Source: Periconia sp. R9002
Taxonomy: Eukaryota > Ascomycota > Dothideomycetes > Pleosporales > Periconiaceae
Length of the DNA: 64,000 nucleotides
Assembly (NCBI GenBank): GCA_023627715.1
Contig: JAMAHW010000049.1
Coordinates: 62,001-126,000, forward strand
Direction: 5' to 3'
Both the position numbers and the translations under genes were made by a program. Below the pieces are notes generated by a model that saw nothing but the letters and a program-made list of their open reading frames with translations, made no database searches and was not told where the DNA came from. Positions 24,829 to 36,149 of the stretch are shown in pieces. Position 1 is the stretch's first letter; every line of letters begins with the position of its first letter.

Positions 24829-25710
24829 ATGCCGTGGTACGATGAAGACAGCTGGTTGACAGCGGCCTTCGCGCCTAAGCTGTCTGCTATCATAATTTCC
24901 TGCCTGGTGGCACTCCTCGTGCCCATCTTACTACATCACTTTGTCTACCGCCGAGCCGCTGCATCTACAACCCAACCTACCTTCTTACTCGTTGGGCCGA
25001 TGGGCGCGGGCAAGACATCCTTCCTCACCCTAACAGAACGCAACACCGTCGCCCAAACCCACACCTCCACCACCCCCCTCACCGTCGAAGCCACGCTCCC
25101 CTCATCCTACACGCCCGCCTCGTCCGCCTTCCGCTCCCCAGGCGACCCAGCCTTCGAGCGCGCGCGCCGCTTCCTCCTCACCGACACCCCCGGCCACGGC
25201 AAACTACGCCGCTTCGCGACCGCGCTCCTGGCCAATCCCGCCAACGTGCGCGGTGTCATCTTCGTCGTTGACGCTGCGCTCGTGGCGGAGGAACCGGGGC
25301 TTAATGCCGCGGCGGAATATCTACATGATGTGTTGCTCGCGTTGCAGAAACGCTCGTCCTCGGCTTCAGGCAAGGGGATTAAAGATATTCCCCTCCTCAT
25401 CGCCGCCAACAAACTCGACCTCTTCACCGCGCTCCCGCCCCACCTCGTCAGACTCCAACTCGAAAAAGCTGTCAACGAGGTACGCAAGAGCAGGGCTAAG
25501 GGGCTCAGGAATTCCTCCACTGTTAACACCGAAGGCGATGACGGGTTAGAAGAGGAAAAGGAGTGGTTGGGTGAAGGCGGGGAGGGCGATTTTTCGTTCG
25601 CGCATATGGAGGAGGTGGGGACGAGGGTGGAGGTGTTGGGGGGCAATCTTGTGGGGGGGAAAGGGCCGGATGTGAAGGCGTGGTTGGGGTGGGTTGCTGA
25701 GTTGTTATAG
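24829..25710 (+). CDS. SRP102: signal recognition particle receptor subunit beta
   Basis: 293 residues, one exon. A single N-terminal membrane anchor (residues ~18-40) is followed by a small GTPase domain: P-loop GPMGAGKT (56-63), DTPGHGK switch II (from Asp119), and NKLD guanine-specificity motif (194-197). This order, anchor then Arf/Sar-like GTPase, is that of SRPRB. SRPRB sits in the endoplasmic reticulum membrane and holds the SRP receptor alpha subunit so ribosome-nascent chain complexes can be docked at the translocon. An acidic Glu/Gly-rich insert (residues ~230-260) near the C-terminus is lineage-specific in look. The gene is a housekeeping neighbour unrelated to the arrays. The symbol follows the yeast orthologue. 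Confidence 0.93.
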   Translation: MPWYDEDSWLTAAFAPKLSAIIISCLVALLVPILLHHFVYRRAAASTTQPTFLLVGPMGAGKTSFLTLTERNTVAQTHTSTTPLTVEATLPSSYTPASSAFRSPGDPAFERARRFLLTDTPGHGKLRRFATALLANPANVRGVIFVVDAALVAEEPGLNAAAEYLHDVLLALQKRSSSASGKGIKDIPLLIAANKLDLFTALPPHLVRLQLEKAVNEVRKSRAKGLRNSSTVNTEGDDGLEEEKEWLGEGGEGDFSFAHMEEVGTRVEVLGGNLVGGKGPDVKAWLGWVAELL

Positions 25711-27347
25711 GATGGAGAATGAGGTAGGGGAAGGTAGCGTGTTGGTGTGGGGAGGCTTGTTTGTTTTTGGCAATGCAATCACTACATTTGCAGAAAATGT
25801 TAAATTTTTTTTTATTGTTTGAGCAACGTACTCCGTGAACTTCCCCCTCCTTCCCTATTCACACCTTTTCCGCCTCACATACATACAAATACAGAAAGCA
25901 AACCCGCATATCTAAACACAGTACCCCCCATTTCCCTTCCTCGTATTCTTGCCTTCCCTTCTGTTCCCGCGTGTTCGGTATCCCGCTCTTCCCCCGTACG
26001 TAGCGTGAGTTAATTCGGTTTTCTCGGGATTGGGGTTCGTATCGTTGTTCGTATTCCCTCCCGATATTGAATACGAGGGCTGAGCAAAGTAACCAGAATC
26101 ACAGAAACGCATGCACGTAAGATCGCTCGCTCCGGGTATTAATATCACCACCCGCTTTCGTTCACCGGTACATGTATGCTAGATACCTGGTAAGCAAGCA
26201 ACCCCCATACATCTATACATGTACCCCTGGATAGCGCAGTATGCATCCCTTCTTATCCTACCTAGCTCGCTCCTACCTCTACTTTTTTACGAAAGATTCT
26301 GATATAGGCTGGGTTAGGGGCGGCTGAAAACTTTTCCTTGAGCTTTTTCTGGTGTTACGTACGTACGTACGTACCTACCTGCCTCTGCCCCTTTCCTCAC
26401 TAGAAGAAGAAGCGTGGGAAAAGAAGTACCCAAAAACCCTTTCGAAAAACATATGTGTGGAAAAGGGAGAAAGATTATACATGTGTTAAGTAGATTTACG
26501 TGGGTACATAAAGCCCCGTTGTATCGAATCTACCCCTGAGGCCGTTTCTCTTATGCATCGGACTGTTATTGACGGGTTGTTGAGAATGATGCTGAAGAGG
26601 GGTGTGTAGGCGATGAAAGGAGGGTTGTTTGTGAATAGGGTCAGGGGTTATGTTATGTACTAGTCGTATGTACGTTTCTGGCTATCTACGTCCCGCTCAC
26701 CACTCCCTCCGACTTCCTTTCCTTATTGTAAGGGGAGGGAGAGGGTGTTGATGGGGGGAGAATTCCTGTATACCGAGCGAGATGTTCGTAGTGGGAGAGA
26801 AGGTGTGCGTGGGGTTGGATGGATGGGAGGGGGGTTTGGGGAGACGGGGGTGGTGGGGGTGGTTGTTGGATGAATGGGAGGTTTGGGGGATAGGTGGTGA
26901 TAGGTAGTAGGTAGGTGTTTGTTTGACATATGTACGTATATCGAGTGAACGATTGACGCACGTTATAGGGCTGAGCCGATCGACCCCAACGCGGGTTAGC
27001 GCGGGGGAAAAATCGCGGCTACCAGCGGCTGGTTCCAGATGCTTTTTTCCCACCTTGGAAGGGTTTAAGGTTTCCAACGGCGAGACCCGGTCAGAGGATA
27101 TGATCACGACATGATGTGACTTTTTTTCGTTTCTTCTTCTTTTTTTATTTAAAGACTTTGACTCTTCCACTCCTTGTTTGACCCCTTGCTTGCGAGAGAA
27201 AAAAACTGCTACAGCCCCACTCCACGACGAAAGAAAGAAAGAAAACTGCCCCACTTCAAAAGTCCGTCGTTTACAACATTTGAAAGTGCGAGCTCTTTTC
27301 CTCCTTCACACCGCAACATTCCTATCACTCCGTGAATTCTGTACGAG
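25711..27347. other. intergenic with CBS promoter
   Basis: No gene is seen. It contains an ACGT repeat (about 26355-26374), CT/GA-rich stretches and, from about 27120 to 27340, a TTTC-rich then GAAA/CT-rich leader directly upstream of the cystathionine beta-synthase start. Confidence 0.5.
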
Positions 27348-29124
27348 ATGTCGACCAAAACGCGCCCCGCGATCCCCCCCGTCGTCATGGACTCCATCAC
27401 CCAGCAGATCGGCAACACGCCGCTGGTGCGCCTCAACAAGATCCCCCAGTCCCTCGGCATCGAGGCGACCGTGTACGCCAAGCTCGAAATGTTCAACGCC
27501 GGAGGGAGCGTCAAGGATCGCATTGCGCTGCGCATGGTCGAGGCCGCCGAAGCATCGGGTCGCATCAAGCCCGGCGACACCCTGATTGAGCCCACGAGCG
27601 GGAACACGGGGATCGGACTCGCGCTCGTGGGCGCCGTGAAGGGGTATAAAGTTGTGATCACGCTACCGGAGAAGATGAGCCCGGAGAAGGTCGCTGTGCT
27701 CAAGGCGTTGGGCGCTGAGGTTGTCAGAACGCCGACGAGCGCCGCGTGGGATTCCCCCGAGAGCCACATTGGTGTAGCGAGACGCCTTGTTAAGGAACTG
27801 CCCAACGCGCACATCTTGGATCAGTACACCAACGAGAACAACCCCCTGGCTCACGAGCTCGGCACCGCAGAGGAGATCTGGACACAGACGGACGGAAAAG
27901 TGACGTGTTTGGTAGCCGGCGCGGGGACTGGCGGGACAGTAACGGGAATCGCAAAGGGGCTGCACAAGCACAAGAAAGATGTCAAGATCATAGCGGCGGA
28001 TCCCAAGGGGAGCATTCTCGCACTTCCAGAGCAATTGAACGATGAGGGTAGAAACGAAGGGTACAAAGTCGAAGGCATCGGGTACGACTTCATCCCGGAC
28101 GTGCTGGAGCAAAAGGTCGTAGACAAATGGTACAAAACCGACGACCGCACCGCATTCCAATACGCAAGGCGCTTAATCGCCGAAGAAGGCATCCTCTGCG
28201 GCGGGTCAAGCGGCAGCGCAATGGACGCAGCCGTCAAAGCCATCAAAGAGCTCAACCTCGGGAAAGACGACGTCGTCGTCGTAGTCTGTCCAGACAGCAT
28301 CCGGAGCTACCTCAGCAAAGTAAGCCCCNNNNNNNNNNTCGTTGGTTTCCTTCCCCCCCCCCGCCCCCCCACCCCCAACCCCACCCCCCCCCCCCCCCCC
28401 CCCCCCCCTCAGCCTCCTCCCTCCCCACCCCAACTAACCCATCCTACAGTTCGTCGACGACGACTGGCTCGCAGCCAACGACCTCCTCCCCCCTCCCACC
28501 TCCCTCACATCCACCCCCGCCCCCCGCACATCACGTTCCGACTCCCTCTCCCTCGCGAAAGACACCTTCCACAACGCCACCATCGCCGACCTCCGCCTCA
28601 AACCCGTCACCACCATCCCCTCCACCTCCCCCTGCTCCGAAGCCATAGAAACCATGCGCGAAAAGGGCTTCGATCAACTCCCCGTCTCCTCGTACTCCCC
28701 TTCCACGGGTAAAGCTCGTCTCGTCGGGCTCGTTACGCTGGGGAACCTCCTCTCGTATATTGCGTCCGGGCGCGCTACTAGTAAAACACCCGTTGAGGCT
28801 GTGATGTTCGATTTTATGAAACTCAACGAAGTTGTGACCGATTTGGGTCGCTTGCACATCGACACAGACGGCGGTGATGCCGTCGCTAATTCCGAGGGGA
28901 AGAATAAGAAGAAGAAGCATAGGAAGGAGTTTGTCGAAATCACGCGACAGACGAAGTTGTCTGATTTGAACAAGTTTTTTGAGTGGAATTCTGCGGCTGT
29001 GGTGACGGAGCGCGCTGGAGAAGATGGGAAGGGGGAATTGAGGGCTGTGGCGGTGGTTACGAAGGTGGATTTGTTGACGTGGATGGTGCGGGTGGGGAAG
29101 GTTGGTGGGGAGGGGGGGTCGTAG
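27348..29124 (+). CDS. CYS4: cystathionine beta-synthase
   Basis: Exons 27348-28319 and 28450-29124 give 548 residues. The intron (28320-28449) has donor GTAAGC and acceptor CTACAG and contains the N gap. The enzyme condenses serine and homocysteine to cystathionine with pyridoxal phosphate, the first step of reverse transsulfuration in the cytosol. Visible motifs are the PLP lysine in GGSVKDR (Lys56), the phosphate-binding SGNTG loop (84-88) and a glycine-rich [10 protein letters not shown] (about 190-200). There is no N-terminal haem domain, as in other fungi. After residue ~324 comes a linker, then a pair of CBS (Bateman) repeats: the first around residues 365-430, the second at the C-terminus, with a Lys-rich insert between them. 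An alternative start is Met14. The stop lies only about 215 bp before the first array unit. Confidence 0.95.
28329..28338. other. assembly gap inside CBS intron
   Basis: Ten N bases lie inside the CBS intron, followed by C-rich sequence with a 25-nt poly-C run (28384-28408). The true intron length is unknown. The open frame that reads through the gap is an artefact. Confidence 0.97.
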
Positions 29125-29455
29125 AGAGTCCGTCTCATTTGTGCTGTGTTTTTTTCTAGAGCTAGACTTTTGTTGGGGTTTTTTTTTTGGAGGGGATGCG
29201 GATTTTTAGAGAAAATAGATATCTATCACGTTATGGCAGATATATTTCGAGGTTTTGAAGCCATTCATATAGAGGAAATGAATTAGTCGACGGGGACTTC
29301 AACGTCCCCCCTCCCCTCTTCCCTAACTTCCCTACGCCGTTCGGTTCATGGATGTATGTGTGGTTTCGAAATACGAGGAGGTTTTCTCATGTTTTTCTCA
29401 TGGTGTTTGTTTTTGAAGGGGTTTGGAACTGTGTGTGTTTGGGGGCGGTGGTGGT

Positions 29456-29474
29456 GATGGTGATTAGCACCGTC
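29456..29474 (+). other. stem-loop, first unit
   Basis: Arms GATGGTG and CACCGTC pair over 7 bp (one U-G), loop ATTAG. It lies upstream of the first TATA box, showing the array begins with a truncated unit. Confidence 0.75.
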
Positions 29475-29718
29475 CTGAGGTCGTCGTCGTCACCAAATAT
29501 CGTGTATAGGGACTATGTAATGTAGGGGAGGGGAGGAAAAGGGGTATAAATACCTCCCTTTTTGCCGCGTGTCTAGTTCTTTACACAATTTATTTCTTCC
29601 TTCCTTCTAATTAAAGCCTATAATCAGAATCACTTCATAGGTCTGCTGTTCTGTTCTGTTCTATTCTACCCTTTGTTACTAGGTTTAGTTTTTAAAATAG
29701 AGTGTGTATGTACATATT

Positions 29719-29752
29719 GACGGTGGTGGTGATGAACAGCACCGTCGTCGTC
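29719..29752 (+). other. stem-loop, 13 bp
   Basis: Arms GACGGTGGTGGTG and CACCGTCGTCGTC pair at all 13 positions if G-U is allowed (four wobble pairs), 8-nt loop. The complementary strand would carry A-C mismatches at the wobble positions, so the plus strand is the likely RNA. Confidence 0.8.
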
Positions 29753-30926
29753 GTCGTGTATGTAGTAAATATAGTGAATGTAGATTAGGTAAGGTGTTCT
29801 AGTAGCGTAGTTGGGTGGTATAAATACCCCTTCTCCTTCTCTGGGTCTTGTTCTTTACACTTTGTTTCTTCTTCTTCTTAGGTATAATATATGCTAATGT
29901 TGAAGTATGGTGTGCTTGTTGTGTGGATTCAAATGAGAATTACGAAAAATGTATGTTCTCTGTTCGTGGGGGTTTTTTAGGAGGGGGATAGTAGGGTGCA
30001 TGTATATGTGTGTTTGGGGATCGTGATGATAATGAACAGCATCGTCCCGAAATCGTCGTTGTTTTCGTCGCCAGATCACTTGTTGGTGTATGACGATTAT
30101 ATAAGGAAGCGTAGGTAAGGAAAGGGGGTATAAATACCCCCTTCCTGCCCTCCCTTTTCTTCTTTTTTCCTTACACGCTTATTGCTTCTTTCTTCTTTTA
30201 GTTAAAATTCTAATATGAAGACTAGAATGGTGTGGTGTGCTGTTCTGTCCTTTGTTTCTTCTTTTAGGGATGCGTGTGTATGTATATGTTGGTAGTAGTG
30301 ATGAACAGCATCGTCGTCGTCGTCGTCTTCGTCGTCGTCAAATATCGTGTAGATGTATAAGCTTAGGTAAGGTGCTCGGTAAGAAGCCGTGTAAGGGGGT
30401 GGGTTGTTGGGTATAAATACACCCTTCTTCTTCCCCTCTCTTGCTCTTCACGCTTTGTTTCTTCCTTCTCCCTTTTTATACACATCACATATGGAAAGAG
30501 AAAGCTGTGTTGTGTGGTTCCCAGTTTTGTGGGTGTAAATCAGCACTGTAGGTTTGTCACAGGCCATGCTTTTTGCTTTTGAAAGTTCTTAGGGGGTTGT
30601 ATGTACATGAATGTATTTGACGGTGGTAGTAATAGTGGTGATGATTAGTATCATCATCGTCAAATATCGTCGCCGGGTCATCGCTGTGCTGTGTGTGGAT
30701 CTTGTAAGGAAGCGTAGGGGGGTATAATACTCCCCCTCTTCTGCGGCCATCTATTCTACTTCTCTACACTTTGTTTCTTTCTCTTCTAATTTATAGAAGA
30801 TGCATTGGACATCGATGCTGTGTGGTTCGTGGTTTTGTGGTTTGAATTGGTCCTAAGCAAGATTCATGGTTTTTGTTTGGGATTTTTGAAACCCCATGTG
30901 TAATCGGTGATGACGGTAGTGATGAT

Positions 30927-30948
30927 AATGACGATGGGAATCGTCGTT
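30927..30948 (+). other. stem-loop, 9 bp
   Basis: Arms AATGACGAT and ATCGTCGTT, loop GGGA. One U-G pair; the C-G pair replaces an A-U or G-C pair found at equivalent places in neighbours, a compensatory difference. Confidence 0.8.
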
Positions 30949-31161
30949 GCATGATGTTTCACGTGTAGGTGAGTTGTGGATTATGTAATATATGGGGGTA
31001 TAAATACCCCCTTTTTTCTCCTTTCTTTTCTTGTTCCTTACATTTTGTTTCTTTTTTCATGTTAGTTATAAAAATGACGTTTCCAGATATCAAATGCTGT
31101 GCTTGTTGTGCTCTTCTGTGATTTTTAGTTGTGTAATTGTGTGGTTTTGTGATTTAGATAG

Positions 31162-31186
31162 GACGGTGGTGATGATTACCGCCGTC
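31162..31186 (+). other. stem-loop, 8 bp
   Basis: Arms GACGGTGG and CCGCCGTC, loop of 9 nt, all pairs formed with one wobble. The arm sequence differs from the GAT/ATC pattern of neighbouring units but complementarity is kept. Confidence 0.75.
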
Positions 31187-33691
31187 GCGAGGTCTCATCG
31201 CCCGATATGAGAAGTCTGAGTAGGGTTAGCGTAGCTGTGTGCTTGGGTATAAATACCCCTTCTTTTCTCGCTTCTATTATCCTTCACACTCTGTTTCTTT
31301 TTCTTATTTATAGAATTAGAACACCTCCGATGTATGCGTTGCATGCTGTGTTTTGTGCTTTCGAATCAATACCGCACTTTTCTATGGTTCTTCGTTTCGG
31401 TGTTTTCGAAGTCGTAAATATACATTAATCCCTATTCAAAAAATATACAAAGATGCATTCATGCTCTGTTGTGTGGTTCGTGGTTTCGAATCAGCATTTC
31501 ATGGTTCTTCGTTTCGAGGGTTTTGGAAACGTGTACATGTGTTTGGCGGTGATGATGATGATGATGATAGGTATCGTTATTGCTGGATATCACACATATA
31601 GGTAGATGAGTGGGTAGGTGGGTTTAAATACCCCCTTCCTGCACTCCTTTCTTTTTCACGCACTTTGCTTCTTTCTTCTTATCATATTTAAAATCCTTTG
31701 ATGGTATGGATATGGTGTGCTTGTTGTGTGCTTCGTGTATTTGAATAACGTCTCAGACACACTTATATTCCTTTTTAGACTTTGGAAATGCGTATGTACG
31801 TGTGTTTGGCGGTGGTGGTTAACGGTAGAGACGGTGATTATCATCGTCCTAAGGTCGTCGCCATTGTTGCCAAATATTGTGTAGGTAGGTGCTGATAGGG
31901 GTGCATTATGTAAGAGATTGAGGTATAAATACCTCCTTCTTTCTCGGTTCTCTTGTTTTACACCTTTACTCTTTTTTCTTATTATTTTTAAAAACTTTAT
32001 ACACCTATAGCGTGCTGTTCTGTTCTGTTCTGTTCTTTTATGTGCTATTATGTAGTTCGTAGTTTTGAACTATATCTATCTTATGGTTCTTCGTTTTAGA
32101 TATTATAATAGTGATAATTAGCACTGTCCTGTCGTAGTCGTCGTCGTTGTATAGGTAGGTGTTAAATCTGTGTATGTGTGGATTATGTAAGGAGTTAAGG
32201 TATAAAAACTTGTCTTTTTACGTACTTTTTTTGTTCTTTAAACTTTGTTTGTTTCTTCCTATATATAAAATCCTATTGCAGAATACATGCTGTGCTTGTT
32301 GTATACTCCGTGAATTTAAATTATATCTAGGAAGCGCTTATGTTCCTTTGTTTCGAAGCACCCAAGGGTATAGAAGGGTGGTGTGTTTAACGGTAGTGAT
32401 TAACGGTAGTGGTGATAATTAGAACCGTCGCCATCGTCGCCAAATATCTTATAGGTGTATGTGAGGGATTGAGGTATAAATACCCCCTTTTTTCTCGCTT
32501 CTGCGGTTCTTGTTCTTCACACTTTATTTCTTTCCTTTTTTTTCAAGTTAAACGTACGTCTATCAAGAGTGATGGTGTACTGTTCTGTGGTTGTGTCGTT
32601 CGTAGATTCGAAACGGCATTGTGCCCACTTCATGGCTTTTCGTTTTAGGATTTTTGGGAGAAGTTGTATGGGGTCTACAGGTGTATTTGGCGATGATGGT
32701 AGCAATGACAAGGTGGCAGTGGTGATGATTAGCCTCGTCATCGCCCGATATAAGTGATCTGCCTATGGATTAGGTAACAAAGCGCAGGTGGGTGGGAATA
32801 AATACCTCCTTCTCTCTTTGCCTCTGTGATTCTTCACACTTTGTTTCTTCTTCTGATTTATAGCCACAATGCGGCATTTCATCGCGTTATGTTGTTCTGT
32901 GGTTTTGAACTGGCAGTGTTTTTGTGGCATATTCCTTTGCTTTGGAGGCTTTTAAAGGGTGTACGTGTATACATATATGTGTGTATATTTAACAGCGGTC
33001 GACGATGATAATAGTGAGTATCGTCATCGCCAGGTTCATATCGTAGCTAGGTAGGTGTTAGGTATATGAGCATTATGTAAAGCTCCGTGTAAGGGGGAGG
33101 GTGGGTAGACATAAATACCCCCTCTTTCCTGCCTTCTACTCCCCTTTTTTCTTCACACACTTTGTTTCTTTCTTTTAGTTATAGAATTTCGACGGGGCAA
33201 TAAGATGGTGTTGTGTGCTTCGTGGCTTCGAATCGTCACTCCGTAAATCTCATGCTCCCTTGTTTTGGGGGGTTTGGAAGGGTGTACGTGTGTCATTGAT
33301 GTATACATGTCTGTATATTTAACGGCGGTGGACAATGATGACGATATCCGGCATCCTCATCGCCAGGTACATATCGTAGGTAGCTAGGTATGTAGGTGCT
33401 GGGTAAGCGCTGTGCTGCATATAGATTATGTAAGGAGTCGTAGATGGGTATGTATAAATATTCCCTTTTTCCTACCTTCTACTCTTCTGTCTTCTCTACA
33501 CTTTATTTTTGGTGCCTTCTTCCTTTATTTTCAAAAGTTACGATACAAAAATTGTATGTGCGGTGCTGTTCTGTGGTTGTATAATTTCGAATGTGCACTA
33601 TATTGTCCTGATGGTTTTTTCGTTTTGGGATTTTGTTTTTAGGATTTTTGGAAACATGTGTGTCTACGTGTTTGACGGCGGTGACGGCAGT

Positions 33692-33713
33692 GGTGATGAT
33701 GAGTATCGTCATC
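33692..33713 (+). other. stem-loop, 9 bp
   Basis: Arms GGTGATGAT and ATCGTCATC, loop GAGT. Two wobble pairs on the plus strand. Followed directly by the conserved CCAAATATC block. Confidence 0.8.
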
Positions 33714-36149
33714 TCCAAATATCCTAGGTACATAGGTAGGTGTTGCGTATATGAGGATTATGTAAGAAGCCGTAGGGTCAGTAGTATCATGTAAGTAGTT
33801 GGGTATAAATACAGCCGTCGTCCCCCTTCTCTGGTTCTTCACAAACTTTCTCTCTTTCTTTTCAGCTACAAAACAAGGCGACAGCGAAATGGTGTGTTTG
33901 TTGTGTCGTTGGTGGGTTTGAACTAGATGCAGGTATTTCATAGTTCTTTGTTTTGGATGTGATGGAAGTGGTGGTGGTGATTAGCATCATCGTCGCTCGA
34001 TACGAGGTGTCTGCGCGTAAGGAGTTGGGTATAAATACCCCCTCTTTTCCTTCCTTCTTCTCCCCCTTCTTCCTCCCTACACTTGTTTTCCCTTCTTTCT
34101 TCCTATTTTCAAACAATGAGAAACCCAATGTCACCAATGTCATGCTGCTCTGTTCTGTTCTGTTTTGTTAAGTGGTTCGTGTTTTCGAGTCCGCATTGAG
34201 AGTGTATCATGGTTCTTTCCGAGGGTTCTGCAATCCAGGTGTATGCGGCGGTGACGGTGATTGGCATCATCATTGCTAGGCATCGTAGATAGCTAGGTGC
34301 TGGGTGGGCCCGCACGTTGAAGGAAGTGGGCATAAATGCCCCCTCCTTCTCCCACTCCTTCTCTTATTCACACACTTTCTTCTTCCTTCTTCCTTCTAAA
34401 TTTCGAATTCTTGCAGCCTATGCCCTGCTGTTGTGTGCTTTGTGGGTAGTCTGAGAATCGGCATTGAGAGTGTATCATGGTCCTTTCGGAGACTTCTGGA
34501 ATTCATGTGTATGCAGCGGTGACTTTGATGACGGTGGTGACGATGATTAGCGTCGTTATTGCTAATATTACACGTGTAGGTGAGTGGTGAATGTGTTTGG
34601 ATCATATAAGAAGCTGTAGGTAAGGAAAGGGGTATAAACACTCTATTTTTTCCCCTATTCTCTTGTTCTTCACAGTTGTTCTTCCTATCTCCTAAAATTT
34701 GGTTTCAAGGTTGTGATTTGCACTCCTATGTGGTTTGTGGTTCGTGAGTGGTGGCAGTGTAGCGTCAAATCGGCACTGTCCATCATTCTCTGTTTTCGAG
34801 GGTTTTGAGAGAGATAGCGTACATATTTGACGGTAATGGTGATGATGTGTATCGTTATTACGATGTAGATATGTCATGTATATGCTAGGTTCAAATGCTG
34901 CTGTTTGTGGATTAGGTAAGACACAGTGTAAGGGGGAGGGTTTATAAATACCCTCTCTTCTTTCCTCTCTCCTTCTACTTTCTTTTTTACACTTCGTTTC
35001 TTCTTTTATTTTCCAAAATGTGAGTAAGTAAAGCTGGATGCTGTGCTTGTTGTGTGGTTCATGGTTTTCGAGTCGCACTGTGTCTACTCATGGTTCTTCG
35101 TTTTAGATGTGATGGTGGTGGTGGTGATGATGATGAGTAGCACCGTCGTTGGTGGGTATTACACGTGTAGGTCAGTTGTTCAGGTAGATGAGTGGGTGGG
35201 TCAGGAAAAGAGGTATAAATACCCCCTTCTTCCTTCCTTCTCTTCTTCTTTTCTTTTACACACTCGCCGTCCTGCTTTTTATTTCTTTTATTTTCTAAAA
35301 ACAAACGAAACTATGGCCCATGCTGTGTTGTGTGGTTCGTGATTTTCAATCAGCACGCATGTATTTCATGTTTCTTTGTTTCGGGGGGTCTGGGGGTGGT
35401 GATGATCAGCATTATTGTTGCTGCATATTACACACGCAGGGAGCAGATTTATTAGACATATCTTGTACGTGAATTGCGTAATCAGCCGTAGATAGGTAGG
35501 TATAAATACCCCTTTCCTTTCCTGCCTTCTCTTCTTCTTTGCTCTACACACTCACGCTTTTATTAGTTTAGTCCAAAAACATTGTAATCGTATCCATGCT
35601 ATGTTGCGTGGTTCGTGGCTTTAGATTGATATTGATTGCGTCTGCCTCATGTTCATTTTTTCGAGGTTTTCGAGGTCGTTTACATGTATGTGTACGTGTA
35701 TGTGTGTATTTCGTGACCACGGTAGTGATAGGAATGATGATGGTGGCGACGATGATGATATTTGGCGTCACTATTGCTAGGTATCGTAGGTAGACATGTC
35801 TTGGCTAGGTGCTAGGCCCTTGGTGCTCTTTCAAACCGTGGGTGCTTCAATCATGTAATGCAGGTCGGCGGGGGGTTGGCAGATGGGTATAAATACTCCT
35901 TCTTCTCTCCTCTACCATTTCTCACACACGTTTTCTTCTTTCTTCTTATTTTCTAAACACAACACATATCAATTCCATGCTGTCCTGTGTGATTCGTGGC
36001 TTCAAATTGTCACTGTGGGTGTCTCATAGTTCTTTGTACTAGAGGGGTTTGAAATATGTACGTGTGTGTTTGACAGCGGTGCTGGTGGTGGTGGTGACTA
36101 GCATCATCAAATATCATGTAGGTGTTGGGCAAGCGCTGTACTACTTGGG

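Noticed and set aside
27348..28712. 454-codon CBS frame reading through the N gap
   Set aside because: It crosses unknown bases and intron sequence; splicing gives the real C-terminal CBS repeats in another frame.
31470..33240. tRNA genes suggested by GGTTTCGAATC
   Set aside because: No acceptor stem, A box or cloverleaf can be drawn around these sites.
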